Positions 41,654 through 53,241 of a stretch of 64,000 nt of DNA are shown here, in pieces (positions within the stretch are counted from its first letter, which is position 1; the number at the start of each line of letters is the position of its first letter). Location: contig JBBMNZ010000029.1 in assembly GCA_037954325.1 (NCBI GenBank), forward strand, positions 11,753,001 through 11,817,000. Direction: 5' to 3'. The translations under genes and the position numbers were made by a program. This DNA is from Fistularia commersonii (Eukaryota > Chordata > Actinopteri > Syngnathiformes > Fistulariidae). Below the pieces are notes generated by a model. That model did not search any database. It had not been told where the DNA came from and saw only the letters and a list, made by a program, of their open reading frames with translations.

Positions 41654-43754
41654 GATGTAACTGAGACACACATGCATAATACAGTAGACCTATTCACTTT
41701 CAAATTTAGTTCAAACTTAATAGCACTTAATTTTGTCATTATTACCTTTCTTCAAGGTCTATATTAGATTCACAGAAGACAGAATGTCTTCTTATCCAAC
41801 GCTCCCTTTTTCATACACACAATTAACAGCTTGTCATGGAATCTGATTTTATCTAACATTCACAAAATAATTGTTTATGTTAGAATTGTACACATCAATG
41901 TCAGAAGTAATTAGATAAACAGATGGAAAATTTAGAGGTATGTCATTTTTATCATAGGTACTTTTCAACTGTAAGGGGTGATATTTAACCCCAGCAAGAT
42001 TGAGTTTTTGGGGTTCATTAACTTAATTTGACTCTACAAGGGACTGCAGGACAAACCCTCCAGTGTACAAAACCAGCAAGACCTTTAACAAGTTAAGATG
42101 AAGAAACACCGAGCAGGACAGCCAATCAGAGACAGAGCATGCAGCATTACACTTAGACTCCCATAAAAATGTTAGCAGGTTGTAAAAAAAGTTCTGCTGA
42201 CATCGAAAGGCCAGTGAACACTGGTCTATTTGAAGCAAAATCTACTTTGGCGGCGAATGCTACCTTGTTGCCAGACTATGCTATCAAATCCTTGAAAGCG
42301 TTCACAAGATTAATTTCTCATAACAAACAATTACTTCTATGAAGTCAACATTTAACATCCAAAAGAATTCTGTCTTTTGCAAATAACCTCAGGATTGTAC
42401 TACACATTGAAAATAACATAAAAGGTATCATAAGGACATTTAGTTTTAAAGTTCACAGTTAAAATCAATTAATCAATTTATCCAAACACCTCCACCATTA
42501 TGAGATTTGCAAGACCAAGTATGAATGCCCTGCATAAAATCAATACTTTGCACATTCCACATTTTTCCATCATCCCAAACACATGAAATGGGAAATACAT
42601 TACAGGTTAATTGTCTCACAGGTGCATAACTAATGTAAAACAAGGTGCCCATAACCAACACACAAAAAAAAAATCTTACCACATCATACACATTTGAAAA
42701 CCAGCAATAAATAAATCAAAACCTCAAAGTTTTACATTTTCTAAATTTTAAAAATTCTATTTATATTCCAACAGTTAATGTGTCAAACTGATGTCCGGTT
42801 TCTCCTATACATACAACCAGCTTGAAACTCTGATGATGTTTACAAACTGGGCACCTGTGTTACTTATTGATGTCTATTTTGGGGGGAATGCGCAAATAAA
42901 TTTAAATAAAACAACACACTAAAACACAATTAGGCCCATAAATCCAGAGCATTCTGTATGGTCCTGCTGGCTTAACTGCTTGGAGAAATATTAAAAAATA
43001 AGGAAAAACTATACATAGATAAAGTCATATAGGTTGTGATGATGTAATTCACAATTGCAGTTCAAAAAACATTCAGGGCTAGACAAAAAAAAATAAAAGA
43101 TCATTTAAATTGAGGCCACAGAAGTTGAAGTATTCTAACTTTCATTCCTAGTATTGATCAATCACTGAGAACACTGGGTCATGCACATCTGTTGTACAAT
43201 TCAGCCAGGCCTCTTTATTTGGCTCTTTCTTTTCTGTCTTAAACAGCAAAGTCTGTCTGTTTCGCGCAGTGAAGTGATTTTTCAAATACAACAATGACAG
43301 TATTTTTATGGGTACTGCTATGCTACAGCAGAGCCATGGATTTACCCTTCATAGAAACCAACCATTACACGATTGTTTTGTAAACACACCATAAATGCTA
43401 TGACCCTGAAATATTTAATTTTGATTGTTTCAAAAAAGTTTTTTTCAAAGCTTTGTACTCTTATCGCACTTATTTCCCAGCTCTTATCTCTTGTGAATAT
43501 TTTGAAGCTTCATATACATCTTTTAGCATTTTCTTCTGAGCAGATCATTTTTTTTTTTCCTGAGCAGTGGCAGATATTGTTTTAATGTATTTTCCCAATG
43601 TTATATGATATCTAAAACAGCAAAGTAGATCTAGAAGTATTTTAATGTTTCTCTCATTTTGTGTGCTGAAGGGTCCATCTTTTTTTCTGAAGCTAATTAA
43701 CCCACCCTCCTCCCCCCCAAAAAAAGACATAAAGTAGATTTCATATTGCACTTG
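41654..43754. other. Unassigned AT-rich stretch
   Basis: No gene. A short piece at 41941-41985 (TCATTTTTATCATAGGTACTT, TTCAACTGTAAGGG) repeats the inner terminal block of the Tc1-like element next door. Frames are short and have no motifs. Confidence 0.4.
41941..41985 (+). repeat. Tc1 inner terminal-repeat fragment
   Basis: Matches 40187-40225 (GTCATTTTTATCATAGGTAC and CAACTGT.AG). It lies 290 bp outside the complete Tc1-like element, so it is a fragment of another copy or an end-rearrangement product. Confidence 0.55.
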
Positions 43755-44300
43755 TTTGTATATTCTTCTTCTTTTTCCTTTTGGCTACCCACCACAGCAA
43801 ATCAATGTCCTCAAACTAACCCTACCCTCTTCTTTCACACCAACTAACTTCATGACCTCTTTAACTACATCTATCAATCTTCTCCTTCCTGGCAGTTCAA
43901 ACCCATGCATTTTACATAAGTATTCACTATTCACTCCTCTGTACATGATCCAACCATCTCAGTCTGGCATCTCCAAAACGTCTAGCGTGCTGTTCCTCTG
44001 ATAAACTCATTCCTCTTCCTATCCATCTTTGGCATTCCCAAAGACAACCTCAACATCTTTATCTCTGCTACCTCCAGCTGTGCCTCCTGTCTTTTCTCAA
44101 ATGCTACAGTCTCCAAACCATACTGCATCGCTGGTATCACCAATGTCTTGTATACTTCTTTCAGTCTGGCTGATACTCTTTTAATCACAAGTTACCCCTG
44201 ACACTTTTCCTGTTTCAACCTCTTTGAACATGTTTCTTCATTTCTTCTCGACACTCTCCGTTAATCTGTACTGTTGACCTGAAGTACCACCCTCCACCCC
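43755..44300 (-). mobile_element. Rex3/RTE-type LINE, 3' end (copy 7)
   Basis: The minus strand reads KEVYKTLVIPAMQYGLETVA, FEKRQEAQLEVAEIKMLRLS, LGMPKMDRKRNEFIRGTA, then the family 3' UTR with TTTGAGGACATTGATTTGC and a GAAGAA tail. The 5' part is truncated in the thumb. A 68-codon open frame (43982-44188) remains. Confidence 0.8.
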
Positions 44301-44636
44301 CTATAGCCTCAGCATTCAACTTGGGTCTCTGTCATTGGCATATTGAAATTGTTTTTATATTCTCCCTTAAATGTCTTTTGAAAAATTACATTTTGTCATT
44401 TCTATTATAACTTGCTTCCTGCTCACAAATGCCATTGCTGAAAAATAGATCTTCGAATCTTTCAATGATGTCTTATTGATAAGCTAAAAGCAGAAGGGGC
44501 AAAAGTAAAATAGACAAAATGTATATGTTCTTAATGGGTCACCAATGTGATGAATGGAGAATTTCAGTTAGCGTCACATGGCAACGCATTTGAAACCCTT
44601 TCTCATCATTTTTTGACAAACCATGGAGCGTCATGT
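44301..44636. other. Unassigned stretch
   Basis: Nothing recognised between two RTE copies. Confidence 0.4.
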
Positions 44637-47600
44637 CTAATGCAGCCTCAGGGCGGCACTGGCCAGTGTCTCCCTGAGCCGGTCCCAAGCCTGGATAAAT
44701 GCAGAGGGTTGGTCAGGAAGGGCATCCGGTGTTAAACTTTTGCCGAAACCAAACATGTGAAATTAATCATAATAACTAGATCAAACTGGATTGGTCGAGG
44801 CCTGGGTTAACAACGACCACCATTGGTACCGCAGGCTTAAAGGGAACCAATGGAAACTGGGGTACTGTAGGTCAAAGAAGGAGAGGAGGACGGTTCGGAA
44901 GCAGAGAGAAGATGAAAGGCAAGAGTCTGGGACTGAGAGGAAAAGCTATGAATATTGGGACTATGACAGGAAAAGGTAGAGAGTTGGTCAACATGATGCA
45001 GAGGAGGAAAGTGGATATACTGTGTGTCCAGGAGAACTGGTGGAAGGGATGTAAGGCTGGAAGCTTAGGAGCAGACTTTAAGTTGTACTATAATGGTACT
45101 GAAAAGACAAGAAATGGAGTAGGGGTTATCTTGACGTAGGAGTGTGTTAGGAATGTTCTGGGGTGAAAAGAACGTCAGATAGACTTTGGAGTTTGAAATT
45201 GGAATTTGAAGGTGTGATGCTCAAAGTTGTTAGTGCCTATGCCTCGCATTTGGGATGTGAATTTGAGGAGAAGGAGAAGTTCTGGAATGAGTTAGATGAA
45301 GTGGTGCAGAATATTCCCAGAGATGAAAGACTGGTAATTGGTGCAGACTTCAATGGTACAATGCGGCGTAACTTATAAGAGCAGAGCTAGGAGCAAGCAA
45401 GTAGAATACATCTTGTATAGACGAGGTAACCTGAAAGAGATCAGTGACTGCAAAGTAGTTGTAGGTGGGAGTGTAGCCAGACAGCATAGGATAGTAGTTT
45501 GGAGGATGACTCTGGTGACCAGGAAGATCAGGAGGACAAAGGCAGAGCAGAGGACAGAGTGGTGGAAGCTGAAAAGGGAGGAGTGTTATATGGTTTTCAT
45601 GGAGGAGTTGAGAAAGGCTCTGGGCGGTCAAGGAGAGTTTCCAGATGATTGGACAACAGCAACTGTTATCAGAGAGACAGGTAGGAGAGTACTTGGTGTG
45701 TCGTCAGGAAGGAAAGTAGATTAGGAGGCTTGGTGATGGAATGAAGAAGTGCAGGAGAATATACAGAGAAAGTGGTTAGCAAAGAAGAAGTTGAACACTG
45801 AGAGGACTGAAAAGAACAGACAGGAGTACAGGGAGATACAACGTAAGGTAAAGATAGAGGTAGCAAAGCCAAAAAAATAAAGGACATACGACGACTTGTA
45901 TGCTCAGATGGACAGTAAGAACGGGGAGAATGATCTATACAGGTCGGCGAAACACAGAAATAACAATGTAAAGAATATACAACAGGTCTGGGTGATTAAG
46001 GATAGAGAGGGAAATGTATTGACAGATGTTAGAGGAATAACAGGGAGATGGAAAGAGTACTTTGAAGAGCTGATGAATATGGAAAATGAAAGGTCAAGGG
46101 TAGATGAGGTGAGTATTGTAGACCACAAAGAAGCAGAGATTAGTAAAAGTGAACTGAGGAAGGCATTGAAGAGGATGAAGAGTGGACAGGGTTAGTCCTG
46201 ATGATATACCCGTGGAGGTGTGGAAGTGTATAGGAGAGGCAGCGGTAGAGTTTCTGACTAGATCATTCAACAGGATTTTAGAGAGTGAGAAGATGGCCAA
46301 AGAATGGGGACGGAGTGTGATGGTGCCTATTTTTAAGGATAAGGGGGATATGCAGAGTTGCGGCAACTATGGAGGGATAAAGCTGATGAGCCATACAATG
46401 AAGTTATGGGAAAGAGTAGTGGAAACTAGACTGAGAGCAAAAGTCAGCATTTGTGAACAGTAGTATGGCTTCATGCCAAGAAAGAGTACTACAGATGCAG
46501 TATTTGCTTTTAGAATGCTAACAGAGAAGTACAGAGAAGGCCAGAGGAAGCTGCATTGTGTTTTTGTAGACTTAGAAATAGCACAGACAGGGTGCAGAGG
46601 AAGAGAGGAACTCTTGTATTATATGAGGAAATTTGAAAGGGCAGAGAAGTATGTTAGACTGGTGGAGGACATGTATGCCTGCTGTGAGACAGTGGTGTGC
46701 TGTAGATGTAACAAAGAAGCGCAAGGTGGAGGTGGGATTCCATCGGTGATCAGCTCTGAGCCCCTTCTTGTTTGCAATAGTGATGGACAGGCTGACAGAT
46801 GAGGTTTGATAGGAATCTCCATGGACCATGATGTTGCAGATGACATTGTGATCTGCCGTGAGAGCAGAGAAGTGGTTGAGGAAAATCTGGAGAGGTGGAG
46901 GTATGCGCTGGAAAGGAGAGGAATGAAAGTTAGTCGCAGCAAGACAGAATATATGTGTGTGAATGAGAGGAACTCGGGTGGAACGGTGAGGCTACAGGGA
47001 GTGGAGATCAGGAAGCTGAAGGATTAGGTACTTGGGGTCATAGAAAGTGTGGAAAAGAGTTGAAGAGATGGGTTCAAGCAGTTTAGAATGGGTGGAGAAA
47101 AGTGTCAGGGGTACTACGCAATAGAAGACTATCAGCCAGAATGAAAGGAGAGGTGTACAAGACAGTAGTGAGACCAGCGATGCTGTATGACCTGGAAACA
47201 GTTCCAATGAAAAAAAGACAGGAGGCAGAGCTAGAGGTCGCAGAGATGAAAATGTTAAGGTTCTCTTCGGGAGTGACAAGGATGGATAGGATCAGGAATG
47301 AGTCTATCAGAGGCATGGCTCATGTTTTGTAAGTCGCTTTGGATAAAGGCGTCTGCCAAATGACTGTAATGTTAATGTTAATGTTAGATGTTTTGGAGAG
47401 AAGGTCAGAGAAGCCAGACTGAGATGGTTCAGTCATGTACAGAGAAGAGATAGCGAATATATTGGTAGCCGGATGCTGGAAATGGAGCTGCCAGGCAGGA
47501 GGTCTCGAGGAAGACCAAGGAGAAGATTTATGGACGCAGTGACAGAGGATGTGAAGGTAGTTTGTGTGAGAGTAGAGGATACAGAGAATAGGGTTAGATG

Positions 47601-47663
47601 GAGAAGGTTGATTCGCTGTTGCGACCCCTGAAGGGAAAAGCTGAAAGGAGAAGAAGATGGAGT
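44637..47663 (+). mobile_element. Rex3/RTE-type LINE, nearly full length (copy 8)
   Basis: 5' UTR from GCAGCCTCAGGGCGGCACTG (44642) to the 3' end GACCCCTGAAGGGAAAAG near 47638. The endonuclease has an internal deletion: LVIGADFNG is followed at once by TMRRNL/VTYKSRARSKQVEYILY, so about 130 bp of the domain are lost. RT parts readable: VPIFKDKGDMQSCGNYGGIK, SICEQ stop YGFMPRKSTTDAVFAFRM, HCVFVDLE, and VLGSLMFADDIVIC-type text where the FADD segment reads MDHDVADDIVICRESREVV. A 60-bp L2-type tail is inserted at 47333-47390. Inactive. Confidence 0.85.
47333..47390 (+). repeat. L2/SINE 3' tail inserted in RTE copy 8
   Basis: AAGTCGCTTTGGATAAAGGC, GTCTGCCAAATGACTG, then three AATGTT units. RTE sequence CATGTT/AGATGTTTTGG flanks it on both sides. 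Same tail as at 8561-8620. Confidence 0.8.
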
Positions 47664-47827
47664 GTCATGTCTACATCAACATCAGAATTGTATCCAAAAT
47701 AAAAGCATGATTTGTATTTTGCACATCTTTGTGTTCAACATTGGACATTGTGTTTCTCTACTGATGCAGGAGTGGAAAATAAATGCTTCTCCAGATTCGC
47801 CGAAAACCAGAAATGATGAGAAAGGAT

Positions 47828-48160
47828 TTCCGATGTTGTGGCGCGGTTCACAAAGAACCCTGGTTCGATTCGACAGGGGGACCTTTCTGTGTGGAGTTTA
47901 TATGTTCACCCCCTGTTCTAGTTGGTTTTCTCCCAGAGTCTAAGAACATGCACCAGGTTAATTTGAAACATTAGGAAAATTGCCCAGATATGTGAATGAG
48001 AGATAATGGTTTTGTATATGTGGCCCTGAAGTTCACTGACTACCAGTCCGGGGTGTCCCCTTCCTCTTACCTGATGGCAGCTGGGATACGCTCCAGCATC
48101 ACCCACAACCCTCAGTAGGACAATCAGCAGATGATGGATGGATGAATGGATGGATTGATG
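47828..48160 (+). mobile_element. tRNA-type SINE
   Basis: A box region GATGTTGTGGCGCGGTTCAC, B box CTGGTTCGATTCGAC (GGTTCGATTC), then TTTCTGTGTGGAGTTTATAT, GTTCTAGTTGGTTTTCTCCC, AATTGCCCAGATATGTGAAT, CCAGTCCGGGGTGTCCCCTT, GCTGGGATACGCTCCAGCAT and a GATGGATGGATGAATGG tail. This is the most complete SINE of its type in the window. Confidence 0.75.
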
Positions 48161-48419
48161 GGTTCCAATGCGCTGGTATGTGACTCAGGCTTGGGAGTGA
48201 AAATGTGCAATCATGCATGGTTTTGATACTTACAGCTTTGTTCTCACTCTGGGTTGTTCTTTACAATTATGTAAATAGTTAATGTCTGAGAATGACTCCT
48301 CTAATTCGAGTTCCATATATTATCATTGAGTGAACAAAGCCTCCCTGTCCAGTGGAGGGGTTTCCTTCACAGTCAGATTTTCCAAACAAGTGAGTCCTCT
48401 TATAATGATTGTATCACCC
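48161..48419. other. Unassigned stretch
   Basis: Nothing recognised. Confidence 0.4.
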
Positions 48420-48746
48420 TGTAGCTGCAAACCAAAGACAGTAAGTACACTCAGAGTGAGGAGGTATACTGTTTGATTGCCACATGCAGTAATGCACCTG
48501 CATCCCCATCACCATCATTTTCTCACTTAGTAGAGACAGACAGATGGTGTTGAAAGCATGACTTACAGATCTCGCCATCTTGCACATGGGTGCAGATGTA
48601 GTTGAGCAGACAAATGGTGGCATCCCCAACCAGTTGGGGCTGATAGGCACACTGTAAGGGTCTTTAAGGGGGGTGTGACCAAGGACCAGGGGTGCTCCAA
48701 GACGAGTCTCTCCACGGATTTCAGAGGGAGGGGTGGGGGAAGTCAT
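48420..48746 (-). mobile_element. Possible LINE reverse transcriptase fragment
   Basis: The minus strand gives PISPNWLG, then in a second frame ATICLLNYICTHVQDG, and SHAFNTICLSLLSEKMMVMG. The spacing between a 'QPN' segment and 'SAFNTI' resembles the RT palm of L2-like LINEs. No further motif is clear, so the call is weak. The right edge abuts the pogo-like element. Confidence 0.35.
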
Positions 48747-48865
48747 TGGTAGGCAGCCACACTGCTATTACCGTATTTTCCGCACTATAAGGCACACCTA
48801 AAAGCCTTTAATCTTCTCAAAAAATGACAGTGCGCCTTATAATCCGATGCGCCTTATATATGGAG

Positions 48866-50575
48866 GAATCCAGGTCTCTAGTCCTGAAGGGTGGAAGGGT
48901 GGAAGGGTGACCAACCGGTTTCGCTTCTCCCTAGGAGGCTCCCAGATCCCATCAGTCACGTAGAAACTGGTGAAAAGCCTTGGCAAGATCTTTGACTGCT
49001 CCCTGAAGGATACAGCCTCTATCAGGGCTACCAACAATCAGCTGGAAGACTGGCTAACATGAGTGGACAAATCAGTCTCCCGGAGAAGTTTAAGGCATGG
49101 ATGTACCAGCACGGTATTCTGCCCAGGATATTGTGGCCCTTGCTTGTCTATGAATTTCCTATATCCACTATGGAAGAGTTTTAGTGGAGGGTCAGCAGCT
49201 ACCTCCGACGCTGGTTGGGGCTTCCCCGGAGTCTCAGCAGCAATGCCCTCTATGGCAATAAAAACAAGCTGACCCTACCAATCAACAGCCTTACTGAGGA
49301 GTCCATGGTCACCAGGGCAAGGGAGGTTCTCCAGTAAAGGGAATCGAAGGACCCAAAGGTTGCTCAAGTCGGTATCGTGGTGAGGACAGGCAGTAGGTGG
49401 AAGGCGCAAGAGGCGGTGGACCAGGCAGAAGCTTGGTTGTTCCACAAGGAGCTTGTGGGGTCTGTGGACACTGGTCGGGCAGGCCTGGGAACTATTCCGA
49501 CAACGCACCTCAGTAAGCGCAAGGGCAAGGACAGGCGGGACAAGGTCCAACTCAAGCTGCGGGCTGGTGTCGAAGAGCAGCCTGCGAGCCAGTGGGTCGG
49601 GCTGGGGCAGCAAGGTGCATGGACTAGATGGGAGGAAGCCATGGACAGGAAGATCTCATGGACGGAGTTGTGGAGGGCTGAACCACTTCACATAAAATTC
49701 CTCATCCAGTCGGTCTATGATGTCTTGCCCAGCCCATCAAACCTCTTTCTTTGGGGCAAGAATGAAATGCCATCATGCACATTGTGCCAGGGAAGGGGAA
49801 CTCTGAAGCACATCCTTAGCAGCTGTCCGAAAGCACTTGGAGAGGGTCGCTATTGTTGGCACCATGACCAGGTGCTTAAGGCAATTGCTGAGTCTATCCA
49901 CTCTGCCATTGACCACAGCAAGCACTTCCAGCCACAGAGGCATGGCATGACATTCATCAGAGCCGGGGAACAACCTTCTCCTCAACCAAAGACCCAAACA
50001 GGACTTCTGGGAACCGCAAAGGACTGGCAGCTAAGGGTGGACCTCTGCAAACAGCTGGGGTTCCCTGAGAACATCATAGAAACCAGCCTAAGACCAGACA
50101 TCGCCCAACACTCAGAGTCCTCCAAGCAGGTCATCATACTAGAGCTGACTGTGCCCTTGGAGGAGAGAATGGAGGAAGCCAGCAGAAGAAAGAGGGAGAA
50201 GTATGCTGAGCTGGCGGAAGACTGCCATAACAGGGGGTGGCATGCACAATGCTTGCCCATTGAGGTTGGGGGAAGGGGCTTTGCAGGGAGGTCTCTCTGC
50301 AGGGTCTACAGTCTCCCGGGCATCACAGGGGCACGCAAAAGGAGAGACATCTGTTCAGCATCAGAGGCCGCTGAGAAGGCATCCAGATGACTCTGGATTC
50401 AGAGGGACAAAGTGTGACTGAGCGCTTCTTGGTCACAGGTCAGGTCGGGAACTGATCACTCCCGGCCGGGTCGCCTGGGTGAGGGGGTCTGAAGTTGAAA
50501 GACCCGAAACCCCCCGTGACCTCAGGTACTATCACTGATGATGTGTCCAAGAAACTGCATCACAAGATGTATCTC
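48866..50575 (+). mobile_element. RLE-type LINE (R2/R4/Rex6-like), 3' half
   Basis: 5' truncated in the reverse transcriptase: FRFSLGGSQIPSVT, SLGKIFDCSLKDTASIRATN, LTLPINSLTEESMVTRAREV, then the large open frame described next, and a ~180-bp 3' UTR ending near GATGTATCTCATAACCGC. Pogo sequence lies on both sides, so this LINE inserted into it. No clear target duplication. Confidence 0.8.
49338..50390 (+). CDS. LINE ORF C-terminus with CCHC finger and restriction-like endonuclease
   Basis: A 351-codon frame, open from the stop at 49335-49337, the longest in the window. It has no true start (it continues the RT upstream across that stop). Numbered from the GTG at 49377: residues 5-30 are the RT thumb/linker; Cys134, Cys137, His145, Cys150 form a C-x2-C-x7-H-x4-C finger (CTLCQGRGTLKHILSSC); RPDI at 239-242 and ILELTVP at 254-260 give the PD...E of a restriction-enzyme-like endonuclease, with Lys275 (EKYAEL) next. 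The frame ends at TGA 50388-50390 in KASR*LWIQRDKV, where Trp is expected: a one-base nonsense change near the C-terminus. Domain order fits R2/R4/NeSL-type LINEs that insert site-specifically or into repeats. Inactive without the RT, but recent. Confidence 0.8.
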   Translation, partial: RESKDPKVAQVGIVVRTGSRWKAQEAVDQAEAWLFHKELVGSVDTGRAGLGTIPTTHLSKRKGKDRRDKVQLKLRAGVEEQPASQWVGLGQQGAWTRWEEAMDRKISWTELWRAEPLHIKFLIQSVYDVLPSPSNLFLWGKNEMPSCTLCQGRGTLKHILSSCPKALGEGRYCWHHDQVLKAIAESIHSAIDHSKHFQPQRHGMTFIRAGEQPSPQPKTQTGLLGTAKDWQLRVDLCKQLGFPENIIETSLRPDIAQHSESSKQVIILELTVPLEERMEEASRRKREKYAELAEDCHNRGWHAQCLPIEVGGRGFAGRSLCRVYSLPGITGARKRRDICSASEAAEKASR

Positions 50576-50703
50576 ATAACCGCATCAATATTGGTTAATT
50601 ATGGCTACCATAGTCAGGGGGTGTTGCCGAAGTGGGGCCGGTAAAAACGGTATAGGGGGAATTCCAGTCCCACACCACTTGTGTGTGTATAAAGACTCCA
50701 AAA

Positions 50704-51070
50704 TGGCACCTTTCAAGAGACACCCTTACGAAGCAGAGTTTAAACTCGAGGCAATCAGTCACGCAGTCGAACATGGGAATGGAGCAGCAGCTAATCAATG
50801 CTAATCGAGCTAATCAATGGTGCGGAAGTGGAGGAAGTGACAAGATGACCTGCGTCAAGAAAAGATGACTAAACAGAGTTTCTGAGGGAACAAAGTGAGA
50901 TGGCTACAGTTAGAGGACAAGCTTGAACACGGGGTTGTTGAACAGGGAGCAGCAGGTAGAAGCGTCTCTACAGTCACTATTCCAATGCAGGCAGCAGCAA
51001 GCGACATGAACATCAATGAATTTAGAGGCATCCTTCTTTGTGCTTTCGTTTTATGAAACGCTTTGAACTG
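50704..51070 (+). pseudogene. Pogo-like transposase, N-terminal remnant
   Basis: MAPFKRHPYEAEFKLEAISH then AVEHGNGAAANQC: an N-terminal helix-turn-helix of the type found in pogo/Tigger-like DDE transposases. From about 50806 on, the frame is broken by TAATCAATGCTAATC duplications and stops, but weak traces continue (KARWPQ-like text, CFRFMKRF near 51045). All DDE residues are absent because the gene is deleted from about 51065 on. Confidence 0.7.
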
Positions 51071-51840
51071 TGACAAATGGAGTTGGAAATACATTGTTTT
51101 CTTTGAAGGCGGCGCAAATACCGGTAAGAGCTACTAGTAGGTATGTTACCGTATTGTGAATGCACCAACTTGTTTTGGGAGTGAACAGAGTTGTCAGAGC
51201 GTTGGTTTGTATTCTATTAATAAAGTTTGACTGACTTATCTGACTGTTTTATTGACATTCCCTTTGGCACAGCTCCATGTATTGGATGCATAATGCAACT
51301 CCAGCCACTACAGTAGCTTCTATTATACACGCCTTATAATGCGGTGCGCTTACATATGATTCTTTTTTAAAACAGGCCATTCATTGAAGGTGCGCCTTAT
51401 AATACGGTGGTGCGGCCGCCACTCAGCCCCCTGTGCTTCTCTGCTCCAGGCTGGTGTCCTCAGTGGTTGCAGTCTGCCCAGTATGTCAGTATATCAGTAT
51501 CTCTGATGCTCATGAGTTCGGCTGGGTTATACTTTGTGCGTTTGTTGTTAGTGGAAGTCCAAAACCTACTAGTGGCCTACTAGTTTGCTCCATTGTAGTT
51601 GTTTAAAATTAATATTTGGTTGGAGTCCTTCATTTGAATGGATCTTGTCGGCTCCGTGGCTTCCGTAAGGTTTGGTGGGATACTAGCTGAAGTAGGACAA
51701 TTTACACTGGAGGGGAAATTATGTGGTCTTAGCCAGTATGATTGTTCTTCTTCTGTGGTCAATATTAAATGTTTTATTTATAAACCACTTTTTTCAGGAC
51801 AGAGTTCCACCCATGAAGGATACTTTGTATGCCCAAAATA

Positions 51841-51893
51841 AATAGTATAGAATAGATTAGAATAGAATAGAATAGAATAGAATAGAATAGAAT
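51841..51893 (+). repeat. (AATAG)n pentanucleotide repeat
   Basis: About ten units, imperfect at the left end. Confidence 0.9.
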
Positions 51894-51940
51894 ATGCCGT
51901 TGTTTGTGCCCCAGAGGGGACATTTCAAATTACACAGCAG

Positions 51941-51969
51941 AACTACCTGTACATGAAGTACAGGTAGTT
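51941..51969 (+). other. Perfect 12-bp hairpin
   Basis: AACTACCTGTAC, loop ATGAA, GTACAGGTAGTT. It does not end in a T-run, and lies 39 bp left of the hAT terminus at 52008. Confidence 0.85.
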
Positions 51970-52007
51970 ATGTAGGTAAATATTAAATGTTAAACAGTAG
52001 CGTAAAA

Positions 52008-52095
52008 CAGTGGTCCCCAACCCCCAAGCTGCGGAACGGTACCGGTCGGTGGATCAATTGGTATCAGGCCGCACAAGAAATAATCAATTATTTCC
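52008..52095 (+). mobile_element. hAT terminus
   Basis: CAGTGGTCCCCAACCCCCAA, GGTACCGGTCGGTGGATC, TTGGTATCAGGCCGCAC: the left end of a widespread hAT family (CAG plus CCGGTACCGGTC palindrome). No matching right end or coding sequence found in the next kb, so it is a fragment. Bases before it, GCGTAAAA, could be one side of an 8-bp duplication. Confidence 0.65.
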
Positions 52096-53049
52096 GTTTG
52101 TTTCATGACAATGATATATGATTATTTGATTGAACCAAATCTATATTGCTCACGTTCCATGAACCAGTATTCACATTTTTCATTTGTTATGTTTCTATGA
52201 CATAGTAAACATATATAATGTATAATTAATATATATAATTACATTTACGCAAACACAGAAACAAATGCAATTGACAAGTTTAAAGGCGTGTGATTTTTAA
52301 TGATCCAACAATTTGAAGCCTGTGGTTCAGTTCTTAAAACATCACCCACAAATTAGGTCCAATGAAACACACACCTTTCGTCTGTGTTGCCCGTCTGTTG
52401 TGATGATATCTGAGCTTAAATCATGCTGCCATCTTAATGTGTGTGGCAGAGGTGATGGATGGGAGCCCAGTCTCTGACAGGGAGGTCAACAGCATCTACT
52501 ACTCAGCCACCAAAGGGAGAACATGAAATACCTATTTCTTATGTCAACTATGATGCTCATGCTTTCTGACACCACATGCACTTAAAGCTGATCCTCCAAA
52601 AATGTAATCTCTCACTTGTTGATTTTTCTATCTTTAGGTCTCATCCTTGCATTTTGCTTCACAGTCCTTGTTGTTCAGCAGTTTTTCTTTATTCCTTGGC
52701 TGTTTTGCTTTTTTACTCACCAAAAGGAAATAAAACCAAGTCAGGAGATTTATCAGAACCAGAATCAGAATCTGTTTTGTCTTGGAGGGGCAATTAGAGG
52801 GTACATAGGGTATCATTAGCATCAGAGAAAGGATCCAGCATTACACATCAAACCGTACAACCTATAATAGACTGCATATGGATACAAACCTAATTTAATT
52901 GATTTCACTGCTACATACTTAAGCAAGTGGTGTAGGATAGACAATCTGATTTTATCACTTCCAGCAACCCAGTGTTGACTGGGCCCATATGGATATCTTT
53001 GATGTCAATGTTTTGATTTAAAGGTCACCCATATTGCAGCTTCATTATG
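52096..53049. other. Unassigned stretch
   Basis: AT-rich; 52745-52795 has AGAACCAGAATCAGAATCTG and GGAGGGGCAATT, wording seen in many fish LINE-derived tails. No gene. Confidence 0.4.
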
Positions 53050-53241
53050 TAATTGTGTGTCCAAGTGTTGTTAAGTGAGATGCTGAACCATGAACTCCTC
53101 CCCTGGTAGCCTACTGCTCATGGTTCATCCATAATGGCTCCATTGCAATAAATGAATTTCCCCACAGGGATTAATAAAAGATAAATTATTACTATTATTA
53201 TCATTATTATTATTGTTATTATTATTATTATTATTATTATA
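53050..53241 (+). repeat. Dispersed repeat, plus copy, with (TTA)n
   Basis: TCCAAGTGTTGTTAAGTGAG, CTCCTCCCCTGGTAGCCTAC, TGCTCATGGTTCATCCATAA, GAATTTCCCCACAGGGATTA then ~55 bp of TTA/ATT repeats (53186-53241). Same repeat as 13184-13325 in the other orientation. Confidence 0.75.

Larger units (their letters stand above)
48771..51411 (+). mobile_element. Pogo-like DNA transposon split by a LINE
   Basis: Left end ACCGTATTTTCCGCACTATA (TA at 48769) with inner CGCCTTATAATCCGATGCGC repeats; right part has ACGCCTTATAATGCGGTGCG (51328) and GGTGCGCCTTATAATACGGT (51390-51409). The very end is degenerate. The left terminal region is interrupted near 48865 by an RLE LINE and resumes near 50577 (AATATTGGTTAATTATGGC). 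A transposase start is at 50704. The family is common in fish and other vertebrates. Confidence 0.75.
51412..52007. other. Unassigned stretch with hairpin
   Basis: Contains an (AATAG)n run and a 12-bp hairpin (both listed) but no gene. Confidence 0.4.
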
